Below, piece after piece: positions 7,950-16,372 of a stretch of 64,000 nucleotides of DNA; positions within the stretch are counted from its first letter, which is position 1, and each line of letters starts with the position of its first letter. The notes beneath the pieces were generated by a model. That model made no database searches, was not told the DNA's origin, and was given only the letters and a program-made list of their open reading frames with translations. Location: assembly GCA_937922785.1 (NCBI GenBank), contig CALAJQ010000004.1:62001-126000 (forward strand). The letters are read 5' to 3'. A program made the position numbers and the translations under genes. Source of the DNA: an uncultured Acidimicrobiales bacterium (GTDB lineage Bacteria > Actinomycetota > Acidimicrobiia > Acidimicrobiales > SZUA-35).

Positions 7950-8432
7950 CTACCCGATTTGGTTGCCGTACATCTCACCTAGCGGGTCGGAAATGAGTTC
8001 GAGACGCTCACCGTCGGGCCCACTGAAATACATCGAGCTGTCGCTGATGATTTGAGTCTCTACACCGGCCGCGTCGAGCTTGCCCTTGAGTCGTTCCCAA
8101 GTTTGGCGCTCAACCGAGATTGCTAAGTGATGCATGCTCCCTAGAACTTCTGAGTAAGGCTCGAGCCCAAGGCCAGGAAAGTCAAAGAACGCAAGTTGGT
8201 TACCAAGACCAATGTCGAAGAAGAAGTGGGTTGAACCTGGGTAATCACGGTTTTCGAACAGCTCGGTAAGTGGGAACTCCAGAAGCTGGTCATAAAACTT
8301 GATGGTCTTTTCCAGGTCAGATGACAGGAGCGCTATGTGGTGCATTCCGCGAGCAGTCGTGCCAGCACGCTGTGATGCCGGCTTTAGGTAGGCGGCACGC
8401 AGCTGTTCCCACTCCGCAGTTCGATCAGTCAT
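7950..8432 (-). CDS. VOC/glyoxalase-fold metalloprotein
   Basis: A 160-residue two-module vicinal oxygen chelate protein. Seen: GMHHIALLSSDLEKTIKFYDQLL for the first beta-alpha-beta module, GSMHHLAISVERQTWERLKGKL for the second, and a terminal GPDGERLELISDP. The His of each MHH and the Glu of LELI are the expected metal ligands. The family covers glyoxalases, extradiol dioxygenases and fosfomycin-type thiol transferases; the length suggests a single-domain dioxygenase or lyase of unknown substrate. It is divergent from the flavin oxidoreductase at 8469 with a 36-base gap. Confidence 0.8.
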   Translation of the reverse strand: MTDRTAEWEQLRAAYLKPASQRAGTTARGMHHIALLSSDLEKTIKFYDQLLEFPLTELFENRDYPGSTHFFFDIGLGNQLAFFDFPGLGLEPYSEVLGSMHHLAISVERQTWERLKGKLDAAGVETQIISDSSMYFSGPDGERLELISDPLGEMYGNQIG

Positions 8433-8468
8433 TGGGCCATGTCCATGTGTTAACCCTAACTTGGAGCC

Positions 8469-9803
8469 ATGAAGCTAGCTCGACCAGCATCGACCAAAGA
8501 TTCGAAACCCTCTAACTGGGCAGGAAACCAGAGTTGTGACCCAGTCACAATCGAACAGCCCGAAACCACAGAAGAAGTGGCAGCAATCGTCACTCGAGCC
8601 GCATTGCGCGGTCAGCGGGTTAAAGCAATCGGTGCTGGCCATTCCTTCACCAGTGCTGCCATGACCGAAGGAGTAATGGTAGACCTCGAAAGACTCTCGG
8701 GCCTTCAGAAGCTCGACACCGAGACGGGGCTAATCACCGTTGGCGCCGGAATGATTCTGGATGACCTGAATCTGAAACTCGACGAAGTCGGCCTGGCCCT
8801 GCCCAATCTGGGCGATATTGCGGTGCAATCGGTAGCCGGAGCTACCGCTACTGCAACGCATGGAACGGGCACCACGTTAGGGAATCTCGCTACCCAGATC
8901 GTTGGCATGCAGATAGTCACTGGAACCGGCCAGATATTGCAGCTCGATGGCGATAACCAACCCGATCTTTTGCGCTTTGCTCGGGTCAGCGTGGGAGCTC
9001 TGGGTGTGGTCACGTCAGTGACGTTGCAGACCGTGCCCGCTTTTAATCTCCATGCTGTTGAACAAGTCGTTGACCTCGAAGCTACTTGTGAAGACATCGA
9101 GGATTTCTTGACCAGCAGCGATCATGCCGAACTGTTTTGGTTTCCCGGAACCACGACGTGTCTCACCAAGCAGAACAACAGGACTACCAAACAACCAGAG
9201 CCGCCTTCCAAAGCCAAGTACTTCATCGACAAAATCGTTCTTGAAAATGGAGTCTTTGATTTGATCAACCGCACATCGCGACGGTTCCCGTCGACCACCG
9301 AAAGGCTCCGAAAGCTGATGGTCGACGCAGCTAGCGAGCGGGAACTCATTGACAAGAGCTATCGAGTCTTTGCCAGCCCTAGACACGTCAAGTTTGTTGA
9401 GATGGAATACGGCATCCCTCGGGAAGCACTAGGTGAAGTGATCGGCCGCGTCAACGCCGGGATCAAACAGATGGAGACAGCCCCTCTGTTTCCTATCGAA
9501 GTTAGGGCTTCGGCTGCGGACGACATTCCATTGTCAACTGGCTACCGCCGAGACTCGGCATGGGTTGCTGTCCATCAATACAAAGGGATGGAACATGAGC
9601 CCTATTTCCGAATGGTGGAAGGAATCATGGACGACTACGACGGCCGCCCTCACTGGGGCAAGATGCACTTCCAAACCGCCGAGACGTTGGCGCCTCGTTA
9701 CCCGGAATGGGATGGATTTGCCCAAGTTCGCAGCGAGCTAGACCCCGAGGGCGTGTTTCGCAACGACTACCTAGACCGAGTGTTAGGCGTCGTCGAGTCT
9801 TAG
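8469..9803 (+). CDS. FAD-linked aldonolactone oxidase-like oxidoreductase
   Basis: A 444-residue flavoprotein of the VAO/PCMH superfamily with a C-terminal ALO-type domain. Seen: SCDPVTIEQPETTEEVAAIV, the FAD-contact segment KAIGAGHSFTSAAMTEGVMVDLERL near residues 53-77, GDIAVQSVAGATATATHGTG near 114-133, and a C-terminal HWGKMHFQTAETLAPRYPEW with the family HWGK signature. Relatives oxidise aldonolactones (gulono-, arabinono- or xylitol-type substrates). The GHS histidine is in the position that often carries covalent FAD. Its 3' end overlaps the opposing ACT-domain gene by 21 bases. Confidence 0.85.
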   Translation: MKLARPASTKDSKPSNWAGNQSCDPVTIEQPETTEEVAAIVTRAALRGQRVKAIGAGHSFTSAAMTEGVMVDLERLSGLQKLDTETGLITVGAGMILDDLNLKLDEVGLALPNLGDIAVQSVAGATATATHGTGTTLGNLATQIVGMQIVTGTGQILQLDGDNQPDLLRFARVSVGALGVVTSVTLQTVPAFNLHAVEQVVDLEATCEDIEDFLTSSDHAELFWFPGTTTCLTKQNNRTTKQPEPPSKAKYFIDKIVLENGVFDLINRTSRRFPSTTERLRKLMVDAASERELIDKSYRVFASPRHVKFVEMEYGIPREALGEVIGRVNAGIKQMETAPLFPIEVRASAADDIPLSTGYRRDSAWVAVHQYKGMEHEPYFRMVEGIMDDYDGRPHWGKMHFQTAETLAPRYPEWDGFAQVRSELDPEGVFRNDYLDRVLGVVES

Positions 9804-10304
9804 GTCAACCATTAGGTCATGGTTGATCGATTCCAGCGCTTCGTTTAGATCTTCAAGCGACAAACCCTTTGGAACCTCCAGTGTGGCTGTTGCCTTAAAC
9901 AACTTGCCGCCCATCGGTGCGGCCTCGATCCCGGTTTCAAGTTCATCAATGCTCACGTTCTTCTGAGCAAGCGCATTTGACACATCTGAGACGATGCCAG
10001 GGTGATCTTGACCCACCAGGTCAAGAAGCACGCGAGTTGAAGCAGTTGTCTGCGCGGCGGCGTCGGACGCTCGCTCCACCTGAATCTCAAAAAGTCCGGC
10101 GGTCTCTAGGGCTTCGAGATCGGCGGCTAGTGCCTCAACAGCCGAACTTGGTGCAGTCACCAGCACAATGCCAGCAAACTTCCCGGCGAGCTCGGCCATG
10201 TGGCTCTTCTCCCAGTTCCCACCATGAGACGCAACGACTTCGGCAAGTGCGCCCACAAGCCCGGCACGATCATCGCCCAACAAAGTCACTACAACATTGG
10301 CCAT
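9783..10304 (-). CDS. Two-ACT-domain protein, GcvR-like
   Basis: A 173-residue protein of two tandem ACT domains: VVVTLLGDDRAGLVGALAEVVASHGGNWEKS near residues 4-34 and VLLDLVGQDHPGIVSDVSNALAQKNVSIDELE near 92-123. This matches the GcvR-like group, in which ACT domains bind amino acids (glycine in the enterobacterial repressor system). No gcv genes are near. A ligand-sensing regulatory role is inferred, not shown. It overlaps the 3' end of the flavin oxidoreductase gene on the other strand. Confidence 0.78.
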   Translation of the reverse strand: MANVVVTLLGDDRAGLVGALAEVVASHGGNWEKSHMAELAGKFAGIVLVTAPSSAVEALAADLEALETAGLFEIQVERASDAAAQTTASTRVLLDLVGQDHPGIVSDVSNALAQKNVSIDELETGIEAAPMGGKLFKATATLEVPKGLSLEDLNEALESINHDLMVDLRLDDA

Positions 10305-10342
10305 GACCCAACGCTACCTGGTAGTCACGTTTAATGTTCTGG

Positions 10343-11359
10343 CTAGCCGAGGTCGACGAGTCTCGATGCCTCTTTGATGTCAACTGAGGTGATGGTGGTG
10401 AGTGTTTGTTTGTCTAGAGACGAGCTATCCATCGCTGCACTTGAAGACAACCGAAGTGCTTGGCGATTTATGGATTGTTCAAACAACGTGCGGGCGTAGC
10501 GACCGTTGGCGAATCGACGAGTCTTCACCGCCCCTTCAAAGATCGCTCCGAGCGTGGGCTCAGCGTCACTAGCAATTGTGTAGTCAGCTTCGGAAGCAAT
10601 CTTCTTCATGATCTCCACCAGTTCCGACGGCGAATAGTCGGGAAAGTTGATCTCCCGCGCGAAACGAGAACGCAGTCCGGGGTTCGACTGGAGGAAGTTC
10701 TCCATCAGTTTCGGGTAACCCGCAACTATCACAATGAGATCGCCGCGGTGATCTTCCATCCGCTTTAGCAGCGTCTCGATGGCCTCAGAGCCAAAATCGG
10801 CGCCGACAGCGGCTGTTCGCGGCGACAAGCCATAAGCCTCGTCAACAAACAGCACTCCCCCAAGCGCCTTCTTCACGGCCCTGTTGGTCTTTTGGGCCGT
10901 ATGGCCAACGTATTGGCCCACTAGGCCCGCCCGGTCTACCTCGACAAGATGCCCTTTGGACAACAGTCCAATCGAGCCGTACATCTCCGCAATCAGGCGA
11001 GCAACGGTTGTTTTGCCGGTGCCAGGGTTACCGGTAAACACCAGGTGATTACTAGTCGGCACATCGGCCAGGCCGTGTGTTCGACGCTCGCTTTGGATGG
11101 ACAGAAAGGCCATCTGTGTGCGGACCTGCTCCTTTACGCTGTCCAAGCCAACAAGACTGTCTAGCTCTTGCTGCACGTCTTGCAGCGTCCGGGGTGCCGC
11201 CACTCCGGGAATCTGCAGACCTTGCTTTTGAAGCTCCTGCAGTTTGTCTTCTAACCCCCTGGCCTGGGCGTGCTTCGCCACCGATTTGCCCACGGTTTGA
11301 CCGGCCTTGCGGCTGGTCTCCAGGAACTTCTTTGTGAACTCATCCTTGAACGACGCCAT
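10343..11359 (-). CDS. AAA+ ATPase of the CbbX/SpoVK type
   Basis: A 338-residue AAA+ protein. Seen with numbering from the ATG at 11359: a charged N-terminal coil, Walker [20 protein letters not shown] (about 110-128), an [12 protein letters not shown] loop, Walker [15 protein letters not shown], sensor 1 [18 protein letters not shown], and the arginine-finger region [19 protein letters not shown]. This is the CbbX/SpoVK architecture; CbbX activates red-type Rubisco, but no Rubisco gene is here and many relatives belong to other chaperone or secretion systems. The frame extends 10 codons further (to 11389), but MASFKDEF is the more natural start. Confidence 0.82.
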   Translation of the reverse strand: MASFKDEFTKKFLETSRKAGQTVGKSVAKHAQARGLEDKLQELQKQGLQIPGVAAPRTLQDVQQELDSLVGLDSVKEQVRTQMAFLSIQSERRTHGLADVPTSNHLVFTGNPGTGKTTVARLIAEMYGSIGLLSKGHLVEVDRAGLVGQYVGHTAQKTNRAVKKALGGVLFVDEAYGLSPRTAAVGADFGSEAIETLLKRMEDHRGDLIVIVAGYPKLMENFLQSNPGLRSRFAREINFPDYSPSELVEIMKKIASEADYTIASDAEPTLGAIFEGAVKTRRFANGRYARTLFEQSINRQALRLSSSAAMDSSSLDKQTLTTITSVDIKEASRLVDLG

Positions 11360-11446
11360 TGGTTCTAAGACTAGTGCCCAACCGCACATGCCCGTTGCCA
11401 GGGTTTAGCGGCTAGAATGGAGGGTTCCCTAACGAAGTAGTATGCA

Positions 11447-13192
11447 ATGAATGACCTCGAGATGGCCCTTAGCGAGGTCACAGGAGAGCAAACTTCGTCC
11501 GAAAATCCCAGCGGTTTTGCCGCTTTAGGGCTGCGCGACGAACTTTTGAAAGCACTTTCGGGCCTCGGCTACGAAGAACCAACCCCGATTCAGCGTGAGG
11601 CCATTCCAGCCATGCTCGACGGCGCGGACTTGCTTGGCCAAGCCGCAACCGGAACCGGAAAGACCGCAGCGTTTGCGTTGCCGGTGATAAACGGTATTGA
11701 TTCAGATGCCAAGGTTGAGATCACCGCTCTGGTCTTGGTTCCAACCCGTGAACTTGCTGTTCAGGTGAGTGAGGCAATCAACTCCTATGGAGCCGAACAG
11801 CGTGTCCGGGCTCTTGCGGTTTATGGCGGCGCCCCGATCCAGAAGCAGCTTCAGGCCCTAAAGCGAGGCGTACACATTGTGGTCGCCACCCCGGGTCGGG
11901 CAATCGACCACCTGAAGCGCCGTTCGCTGAAGATGGACAACCTGAAAACGGTCATTCTCGACGAAGCCGATGAGATGCTTGACATGGGTTTCATGGAAGA
12001 CATCCAGACCATTCTCGATGCCACCCCACAAGAGCGTCAGACAGTTCTTTTCTCCGCCACAATGCCACCTCGTATTTCTTCAATCGCAAAGAAATACCAG
12101 ACCGATCCAGTTCGCATCCAAATCGGCGCGGCCGAAGCAGCCGAATCTAAGAAGTTGATTCGCCAGACCGTCTACATGGTCAACCGAGCGCACAAGAACT
12201 CCGCCCTGGGCCGGATTCTCGACATCGAGGCGCCAGGTTCGGCCATCATCTTTTGTCGAACCCGGACCGAGGTCGATGAGCTAACCGTTGTGATGAACGG
12301 GCGTGGCTATCGCGCCGAAGCGCTTCATGGCGGAATGGATCAAGCTCAGCGCGATCGAGTTATGGGTCGCCTGCGTGACGGCACAGCTGAGCTTCTGGTT
12401 GCAACCGACGTTGCAGCACGCGGGCTTGACGTCGACACTCTCACCCACGTTGTGAACTACGACGTCCCGGCCGCAGCCGAGAGCTACGTCCACCGAATTG
12501 GCCGAGTTGGCCGGGCAGGCCGCGAAGGTGTGGCCATCACTTTGGCTGAACCTCGCCAGAAACGCTTGCTTCAGAACATTGAGCGGCTAACCAAGCAGAC
12601 TTTCGAAATGTCGAAGGTTCCAACAGTTGCTGACCTTCGGGCACGGCAAATCGAAATGACTGTTGAAGCTGTACGAGAAGCACTGGCTTCGGAAGACCTC
12701 GAAGACTTCAATTCGGTTCTTCACGCTCTAAAGGGTGACGACACGGACCGCAACATTGCCTTGGCTGCGCTGAAGTTGGCCCATGTTGCGCGTGGTTCGG
12801 TAAACGATCAGGTTGAGATCCCTGACGCATGGTCTGGTAACAACCGCGATCGTAAGAACAACAAGCACGACCGCGGCGACCGAAATGGCCGGAACGGTCG
12901 GAACGGGAACGCCAAGTTCGACAAGAAGGGTCCTCGCAAGCCCCGGGCTAATGGCGACACAGGCTACGTCTATGTCGCACTGGGTAAACAAGCCGGCATT
13001 CGTCCGGGAGATCTGGTTGGTGCAATTGCTAACGAAGTCGGAATTCCTGGAAGCGATATTGGCCCGATTCGGATCAACGACAAGTTTGCTGTTGTTGGAG
13101 TACCCGAGAAATCGGTCGAAAAGGTGATCAGCGCGCTGTCTGCAACCAAGGTCCGGGGCAAACAAGCCAAGGCTCGCCGCTACACCCAGTAA
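11447..13192 (+). CDS. DEAD-box RNA helicase with DbpA-type RNA-binding domain
   Basis: A 581-residue ATP-dependent RNA helicase. Seen: Q motif (Phe24 and PTPIQ near 46-50), Walker A ATGTGKT at 67-73, PTREL, TPGR, DEAD at 172-175, SAT at 203-205, and motif VI HRIGRVGRAGR. A charged linker rich in Asn, Arg and Gly (NNRDRKNNKHDRGDRNGR) joins to a C-terminal DbpA-like RRM (GYVYVALGKQAGIRPGDLVGAIA...). This is the CsdA/DeaD arrangement used in ribosome assembly and cold adaptation. The ATG at 11447 is taken from the track. It is divergent from the AAA+ gene with an 87-base gap. Confidence 0.92.
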   Translation: MNDLEMALSEVTGEQTSSENPSGFAALGLRDELLKALSGLGYEEPTPIQREAIPAMLDGADLLGQAATGTGKTAAFALPVINGIDSDAKVEITALVLVPTRELAVQVSEAINSYGAEQRVRALAVYGGAPIQKQLQALKRGVHIVVATPGRAIDHLKRRSLKMDNLKTVILDEADEMLDMGFMEDIQTILDATPQERQTVLFSATMPPRISSIAKKYQTDPVRIQIGAAEAAESKKLIRQTVYMVNRAHKNSALGRILDIEAPGSAIIFCRTRTEVDELTVVMNGRGYRAEALHGGMDQAQRDRVMGRLRDGTAELLVATDVAARGLDVDTLTHVVNYDVPAAAESYVHRIGRVGRAGREGVAITLAEPRQKRLLQNIERLTKQTFEMSKVPTVADLRARQIEMTVEAVREALASEDLEDFNSVLHALKGDDTDRNIALAALKLAHVARGSVNDQVEIPDAWSGNNRDRKNNKHDRGDRNGRNGRNGNAKFDKKGPRKPRANGDTGYVYVALGKQAGIRPGDLVGAIANEVGIPGSDIGPIRINDKFAVVGVPEKSVEKVISALSATKVRGKQAKARRYTQ

Positions 13193-13210
13193 CCGGTATT
13201 GTCAGGTTTC

Positions 13211-13777
13211 ATGACGACGGTTTCCTGGACAGAGATGAAGTACGGCACCAAGGCCGACTACGAGATGCTCACGCCCCGATTCGAAGACCACGCCCGGGGA
13301 GCACTAGTCAACAACCTCATCACCATGATGGGGATGCTGAAGGGTGACCCTTTGGGCTACCAGATTGACCGTTACGAGCACTCGCTTCAGTCGGCAACTC
13401 GAGCTTTCCGTAACAATGAACGAATCGACCTTGTGGTTGGAGCGTTGTTACACGACGTGGCCGATGCCTTCGCTCCTGAGAACCACAGCGACGCAGCCGC
13501 CGCGCTGTTAGCCCCATACGTCGATGAGGAAACCCACTGGGTGATCAAGCATCACGGAATCTTCCAGGGTTACTACTACTTCCATCACCTAGGTGGTGAC
13601 AAGGACGCCCGAGACCGCTACAGCGAGTCGCCTTACTTCGATGCGTGTGCAGACTTCTGCCAAAGCTATGACCAGAACTGCTTCGACCCGGCCTATGAAA
13701 ACATGGCGATTGAAGAGTTCGTGCCGATGCTTGAAGAGGTCTTCAGCCGGCCAAGCCAGATCAACGGCATCAGCTAA
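13211..13777 (+). CDS. HD-domain protein, possibly of the diiron oxygenase subgroup
   Basis: A 188-residue protein from the ATG at 13211 (a TTG at 13199 would add four residues). Seen: a helical HD fold with NNERIDLVVGALLHDVADAF (HD pair), WVIKHHGIFQGYYYFHHLGG and a late DACADFCQSYDQNCFDP aspartate-rich helix. The order His...HD...His...Asp fits HD phosphohydrolases. The KHHG...Y pattern also resembles the small mixed-valent diiron oxygenases related to PhnZ and inositol oxygenase. The substrate is not known. It starts 19 bases after the helicase and may be co-transcribed with it. Confidence 0.7.
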   Translation: MTTVSWTEMKYGTKADYEMLTPRFEDHARGALVNNLITMMGMLKGDPLGYQIDRYEHSLQSATRAFRNNERIDLVVGALLHDVADAFAPENHSDAAAALLAPYVDEETHWVIKHHGIFQGYYYFHHLGGDKDARDRYSESPYFDACADFCQSYDQNCFDPAYENMAIEEFVPMLEEVFSRPSQINGIS

Positions 13778-13795
13778 CGCTTCGGACTCCGCTTC

Positions 13796-13870
13796 CTCCC
13801 GTTCTAACGCTCCTGTACTGGCGGTGTAGCCAGTCAAACTCTCCCGTTCTGGCGGTGTAGCCAGTCAAAC
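13796..13870. repeat. 30-bp tandem repeat, first pair
   Basis: A 30-base unit, CTCCYGTWCTGGCGGTGTAG followed by CCAGTCAAAC, occurs at 13810-13839 and 13841-13870 (period 31) with two substitutions. A 10-base partial copy (CTCCCGTTCT) stands at 13796-13805. Each unit contains CTGGC-GGTGTA-GCCAG, a 5-bp stem with a 6-base loop, so two small hairpins form side by side just after the HD gene. This could terminate or protect that transcript. Confidence 0.8.
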
Positions 13871-13881
13871 CCGGCGGTTTC

Positions 13882-13950
13882 CCAGGTCAGTTCGGATTCT
13901 TTGGCTGGTAGCCAGGTCAGTTCGGATTCTTTGGTTGGTAGCCAGGTCAG
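13882..13950. repeat. 30-bp tandem repeat, second pair
   Basis: A different 30-base unit, starting CCAGGTCAGTTCGGATTC and ending TTTGGYTGGTAG, is repeated directly at 13882-13911 and 13912-13941 with one C/T change, followed by a partial third copy CCAGGTCAG at 13942-13950. Across each unit junction GGCT-GGT-AGCC can pair. Together with the preceding pair it repeats the layout of the 2461-2570 cluster, two copies of one unit then two of another. It sits upstream of the diiron oxidase promoter. Confidence 0.8.
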
Positions 13951-13962
13951 AACGCTTGCTGT

Positions 13963-13991
13963 TTGACGTATGTCACAGCTGAACTTACGGT
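13963..13991 (+). promoter_or_regulatory. Putative promoter of a leaderless mRNA
   Basis: TTGACG at 13963-13968 and TACGGT at 13986-13991 are separated by 17 bases, a sigma-70-like spacing. The -10 end lies only 6 bases before the ATG of the diiron oxidase gene at 13998, and no Shine-Dalgarno sequence is present, so transcription would start at or next to the ATG. Leaderless transcripts are common in actinobacteria. The call rests on sequence only. Confidence 0.45.
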
Positions 13992-13997
13992 GTATGT

Positions 13998-15122
13998 ATG
14001 ACTGCTATCGATAGAGACATCATCGGAAGAGATCACGCGAACGACATCGACGCCATCTTGGCAATGCGTAACGAAGACGTGGACGCGTCAATCAAGGTGG
14101 TGCAGAACAACGCTGACTCCATCTTCACCTGGGACTATGAGAAGGGTTCCAGACCGCGCCTGAACAAACTTTATGAGAAGGCCAAACACTCAATGTGGGA
14201 CGGCGAAACTGACCTCGACTGGTCAATCGACGTGGACATGGACAAGGTTCTCGAAGACATGCGCCCGGTCGCAGAGTTTCAGGATCAGTCGCTACGTCGC
14301 GCCGCCGAACAACCCGGCAGCCCACTGAAGAACTGGGGCGACAAAGAGTGGTTTGAGCTAGGTCGGGAGGGCCTGACTTGGCAGCTGAGCCAGTTCTTGC
14401 ATGGCGAACAAGGCGCTCTTGTTGCCACTGCCAAGATCGTTGAAACCGTGCCATGGATCGACGCAAAGTACTACGCCTCTACCCAGGTTATGGATGAGGC
14501 TAGGCACGTCGAAGTGTTTGCGAAGTATCTCGACTTGAAGATTCAAGACCACTACCCGGTTAACATTCATCTTCAGCACCTGCTGGACGACGTGATCAAC
14601 GACAGCCGTTGGGACATGACGTACCTGGGCATGCAAATCATGATCGAGGGCCTAGCGCTGGCCGCATTTGGCTTCTTGCACAACATGACCCAGGAGCCGC
14701 TTCTGAAGAAGTTGCTGCGCTATGTGATGAGCGACGAGGCCCGTCACGTTGCCTTTGGAGTGTTGAGCCTTCAGGAGTACTACCAAGATCTGAGCCTTGC
14801 CGAAATTCAAGAACGACAGGAGTTTGCGTTTGAATCGGCGCTGCGCATGCGCGATCGATTCCTGCGGCAGGAAGTTTGGCACCGCTTAGGTGTGGATGAC
14901 ACCCGTGAGATCATCAAGTTCCAGCTTGAGGCACCAGAAGAGGAAAAGGAATTCCAGCGTTTGTTGTTCTCCAAGATTGTTCCTAACTGCAAGAAACTGG
15001 GTCTTCTTGATGCTGGCGAAGGTTGGCTGCGAACCAAGTTTGAAGAGATTGGCGTAATACAGTTCGAACATCTAGAAAGTACTGACACCGAGTACGCAGA
15101 CTTTGCCCTAGGAGCAGACTGA
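13998..15122 (+). CDS. Diiron ferritin-like oxidase/oxygenase
   Basis: A 374-residue helical protein with a complete carboxylate-bridged diiron ligand set spaced as in ferritin-like oxidases: Glu137 (HGEQG), Glu167 and His170 (MDEARH), Glu217 (IEGLA), Glu247 and His250 (SDEARH). Such proteins activate O2 to oxidise or hydroxylate small molecules or fatty acyl groups. The long N-terminal region (1-110) and C-terminal helices are outside the core. The substrate is unknown. It is followed immediately by a MaoC hydratase gene that starts on the base after its stop, which points to fatty-acyl or CoA-ester chemistry. Confidence 0.82.
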   Translation: MTAIDRDIIGRDHANDIDAILAMRNEDVDASIKVVQNNADSIFTWDYEKGSRPRLNKLYEKAKHSMWDGETDLDWSIDVDMDKVLEDMRPVAEFQDQSLRRAAEQPGSPLKNWGDKEWFELGREGLTWQLSQFLHGEQGALVATAKIVETVPWIDAKYYASTQVMDEARHVEVFAKYLDLKIQDHYPVNIHLQHLLDDVINDSRWDMTYLGMQIMIEGLALAAFGFLHNMTQEPLLKKLLRYVMSDEARHVAFGVLSLQEYYQDLSLAEIQERQEFAFESALRMRDRFLRQEVWHRLGVDDTREIIKFQLEAPEEEKEFQRLLFSKIVPNCKKLGLLDAGEGWLRTKFEEIGVIQFEHLESTDTEYADFALGAD

Positions 15123-15593
15123 ATGAGCGAGAACGCCCAAAAAGCAGCCGACGCTATCCAAGCGACCATCGGCCAGGACCCCGTTGCTGGAGACTGGTTC
15201 GAGTTAACCCAGGAGCGCATTAACGACTTCGCTGATGCAACGCTGGATCACCAGTTCATCCACCTCGATCAAGAACGGGCAGCCCAAACTCCCTTTGGTG
15301 GCACAATCGCCCACGGGTTCCTAACCCTGTCAATGTTGGTGCACCTGTCCAGCTCGATTCCGAACGACATCAAGCTAGATGGCGTACTCATGGGAGTGAA
15401 CTACGGCATGAACAAGGTTCGCTTTATCAACCCAGTTCCATCGGGCTCTCGAATCCGGGCAACTGCAACAACTTCGAACGTCGAGTTGAAGGGCAACGCG
15501 GTTGACCAGACCCGCATCATGACTGTTGAGATCGAAGGCATCGACAAGCCAGCCCTCATCGCAGAGTGGATTGGTCGCACGGTTTTTGCCTAG
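15123..15593 (+). CDS. MaoC-like (R)-specific enoyl-CoA hydratase
   Basis: A 156-residue hot-dog-fold protein. Seen: FADATLDHQFIHLDQERAAQTPFGGTIAHGFLTLSML near residues 39-75, containing the hydratase 2 motif with catalytic Asp and His, and NYGMNKVRFINPVPSGSRI. Members hydrate 2-enoyl-CoA esters or act in fatty-acid-like synthesis. The ATG directly follows the stop of the diiron oxidase gene, so the two form an operon and probably act on the same acyl substrate. Its stop overlaps that of the opposing SDR gene in a CTAG. Confidence 0.88.
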   Translation: MSENAQKAADAIQATIGQDPVAGDWFELTQERINDFADATLDHQFIHLDQERAAQTPFGGTIAHGFLTLSMLVHLSSSIPNDIKLDGVLMGVNYGMNKVRFINPVPSGSRIRATATTSNVELKGNAVDQTRIMTVEIEGIDKPALIAEWIGRTVFA

Positions 15594-16363
15594 CGGCGTC
15601 CACCGTCAACTAGAAACTGTTGGGCAGTGCAAGCCGCACCGTCATCAGCGGCCAAGAACAAGACCATCTGTGCGAACTCTTTCGGGTAGATCCGTCTCTT
15701 GATCGCCTGATCTGACAGGGTTCCCGCTTCGCCCTCTTCACTCCACCACTTAGTCAGCTGTCTCTCGGTTGCCACCCAACCGGGCAGCACTGTGTTGACC
15801 CGCACGTTGTCTGCGCCAAAGGTCCGTGCCATCGTGCGGGTTATTCCCTCCACGCCTGACTTTGCAATGGCATAACCAGGGAAGAAGTCTTCCTGCATCA
15901 TGTAGCTGCTGGAGCCAATGTTGATAATTGACCCGTTCTGAGCCTCGATCATTCCAGGAGCCACTGCCTGCAGTGCGAAGAAGTAGTGCCGCAGGTTTGT
16001 GTTCAGCCGGTCGTCCCAGTATTCCGCGGTCATTTCTTGCCATGTGTGGCGATCATCGGATGCGGCGTTATTGACTAGCACTGCGATTGGGCCACCACAG
16101 TCTGCTTCGGCCTGACCGACCGCGCTTGTTAGTGCCTCCACATCGACCAAATCGACTTCGTAAAAGACTGGCAAGTGCCTGGGTTCAAGCGCCGCGCAGC
16201 GAGACAAGGTCTCGGTTGCTTTCTCTACGTTTATGTCCGCGAACCCAACCTTGGAGCCCTGGCGAACGAACTCTTCCACGATGCCTGAACCAATTCCGTC
16301 AGCACCTCCAGTTATGAAGACAGTTCGGTCCAGCAGAGAGGGGTAGCTTGCGTACTCAGTCAT
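15590..16363 (-). CDS. Short-chain dehydrogenase/reductase
   Basis: A 257-residue classical SDR. Seen: TVFITGGADGIGSGIVEEF near residues 13-31 (TGxxxGIG NAD(P) motif), ADINVEKA after beta-2 (Asp, pointing to NAD rather than NADP), VLVNNAA, the catalytic Ser-Tyr-Lys (IGSSSYMM and YAIAKSG), and GWVATER. The C-terminal FLVDGGRR is the usual end. Substrate unknown. It is the last gene of a minus-strand run and starts 9 bases after the membrane protein gene, so it may be part of the glycan cluster or simply adjacent. Confidence 0.87.
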   Translation of the reverse strand: MTEYASYPSLLDRTVFITGGADGIGSGIVEEFVRQGSKVGFADINVEKATETLSRCAALEPRHLPVFYEVDLVDVEALTSAVGQAEADCGGPIAVLVNNAASDDRHTWQEMTAEYWDDRLNTNLRHYFFALQAVAPGMIEAQNGSIINIGSSSYMMQEDFFPGYAIAKSGVEGITRTMARTFGADNVRVNTVLPGWVATERQLTKWWSEEGEAGTLSDQAIKRRIYPKEFAQMVLFLAADDGAACTAQQFLVDGGRR

Positions 16364-16372
16364 GGGCCAAGC

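Noticed and set aside
13810-13941. CRISPR or tRNA-like repeats before the diiron oxidase
   Set aside because: Units abut with no variable spacers, and the small stems do not form a cloverleaf.
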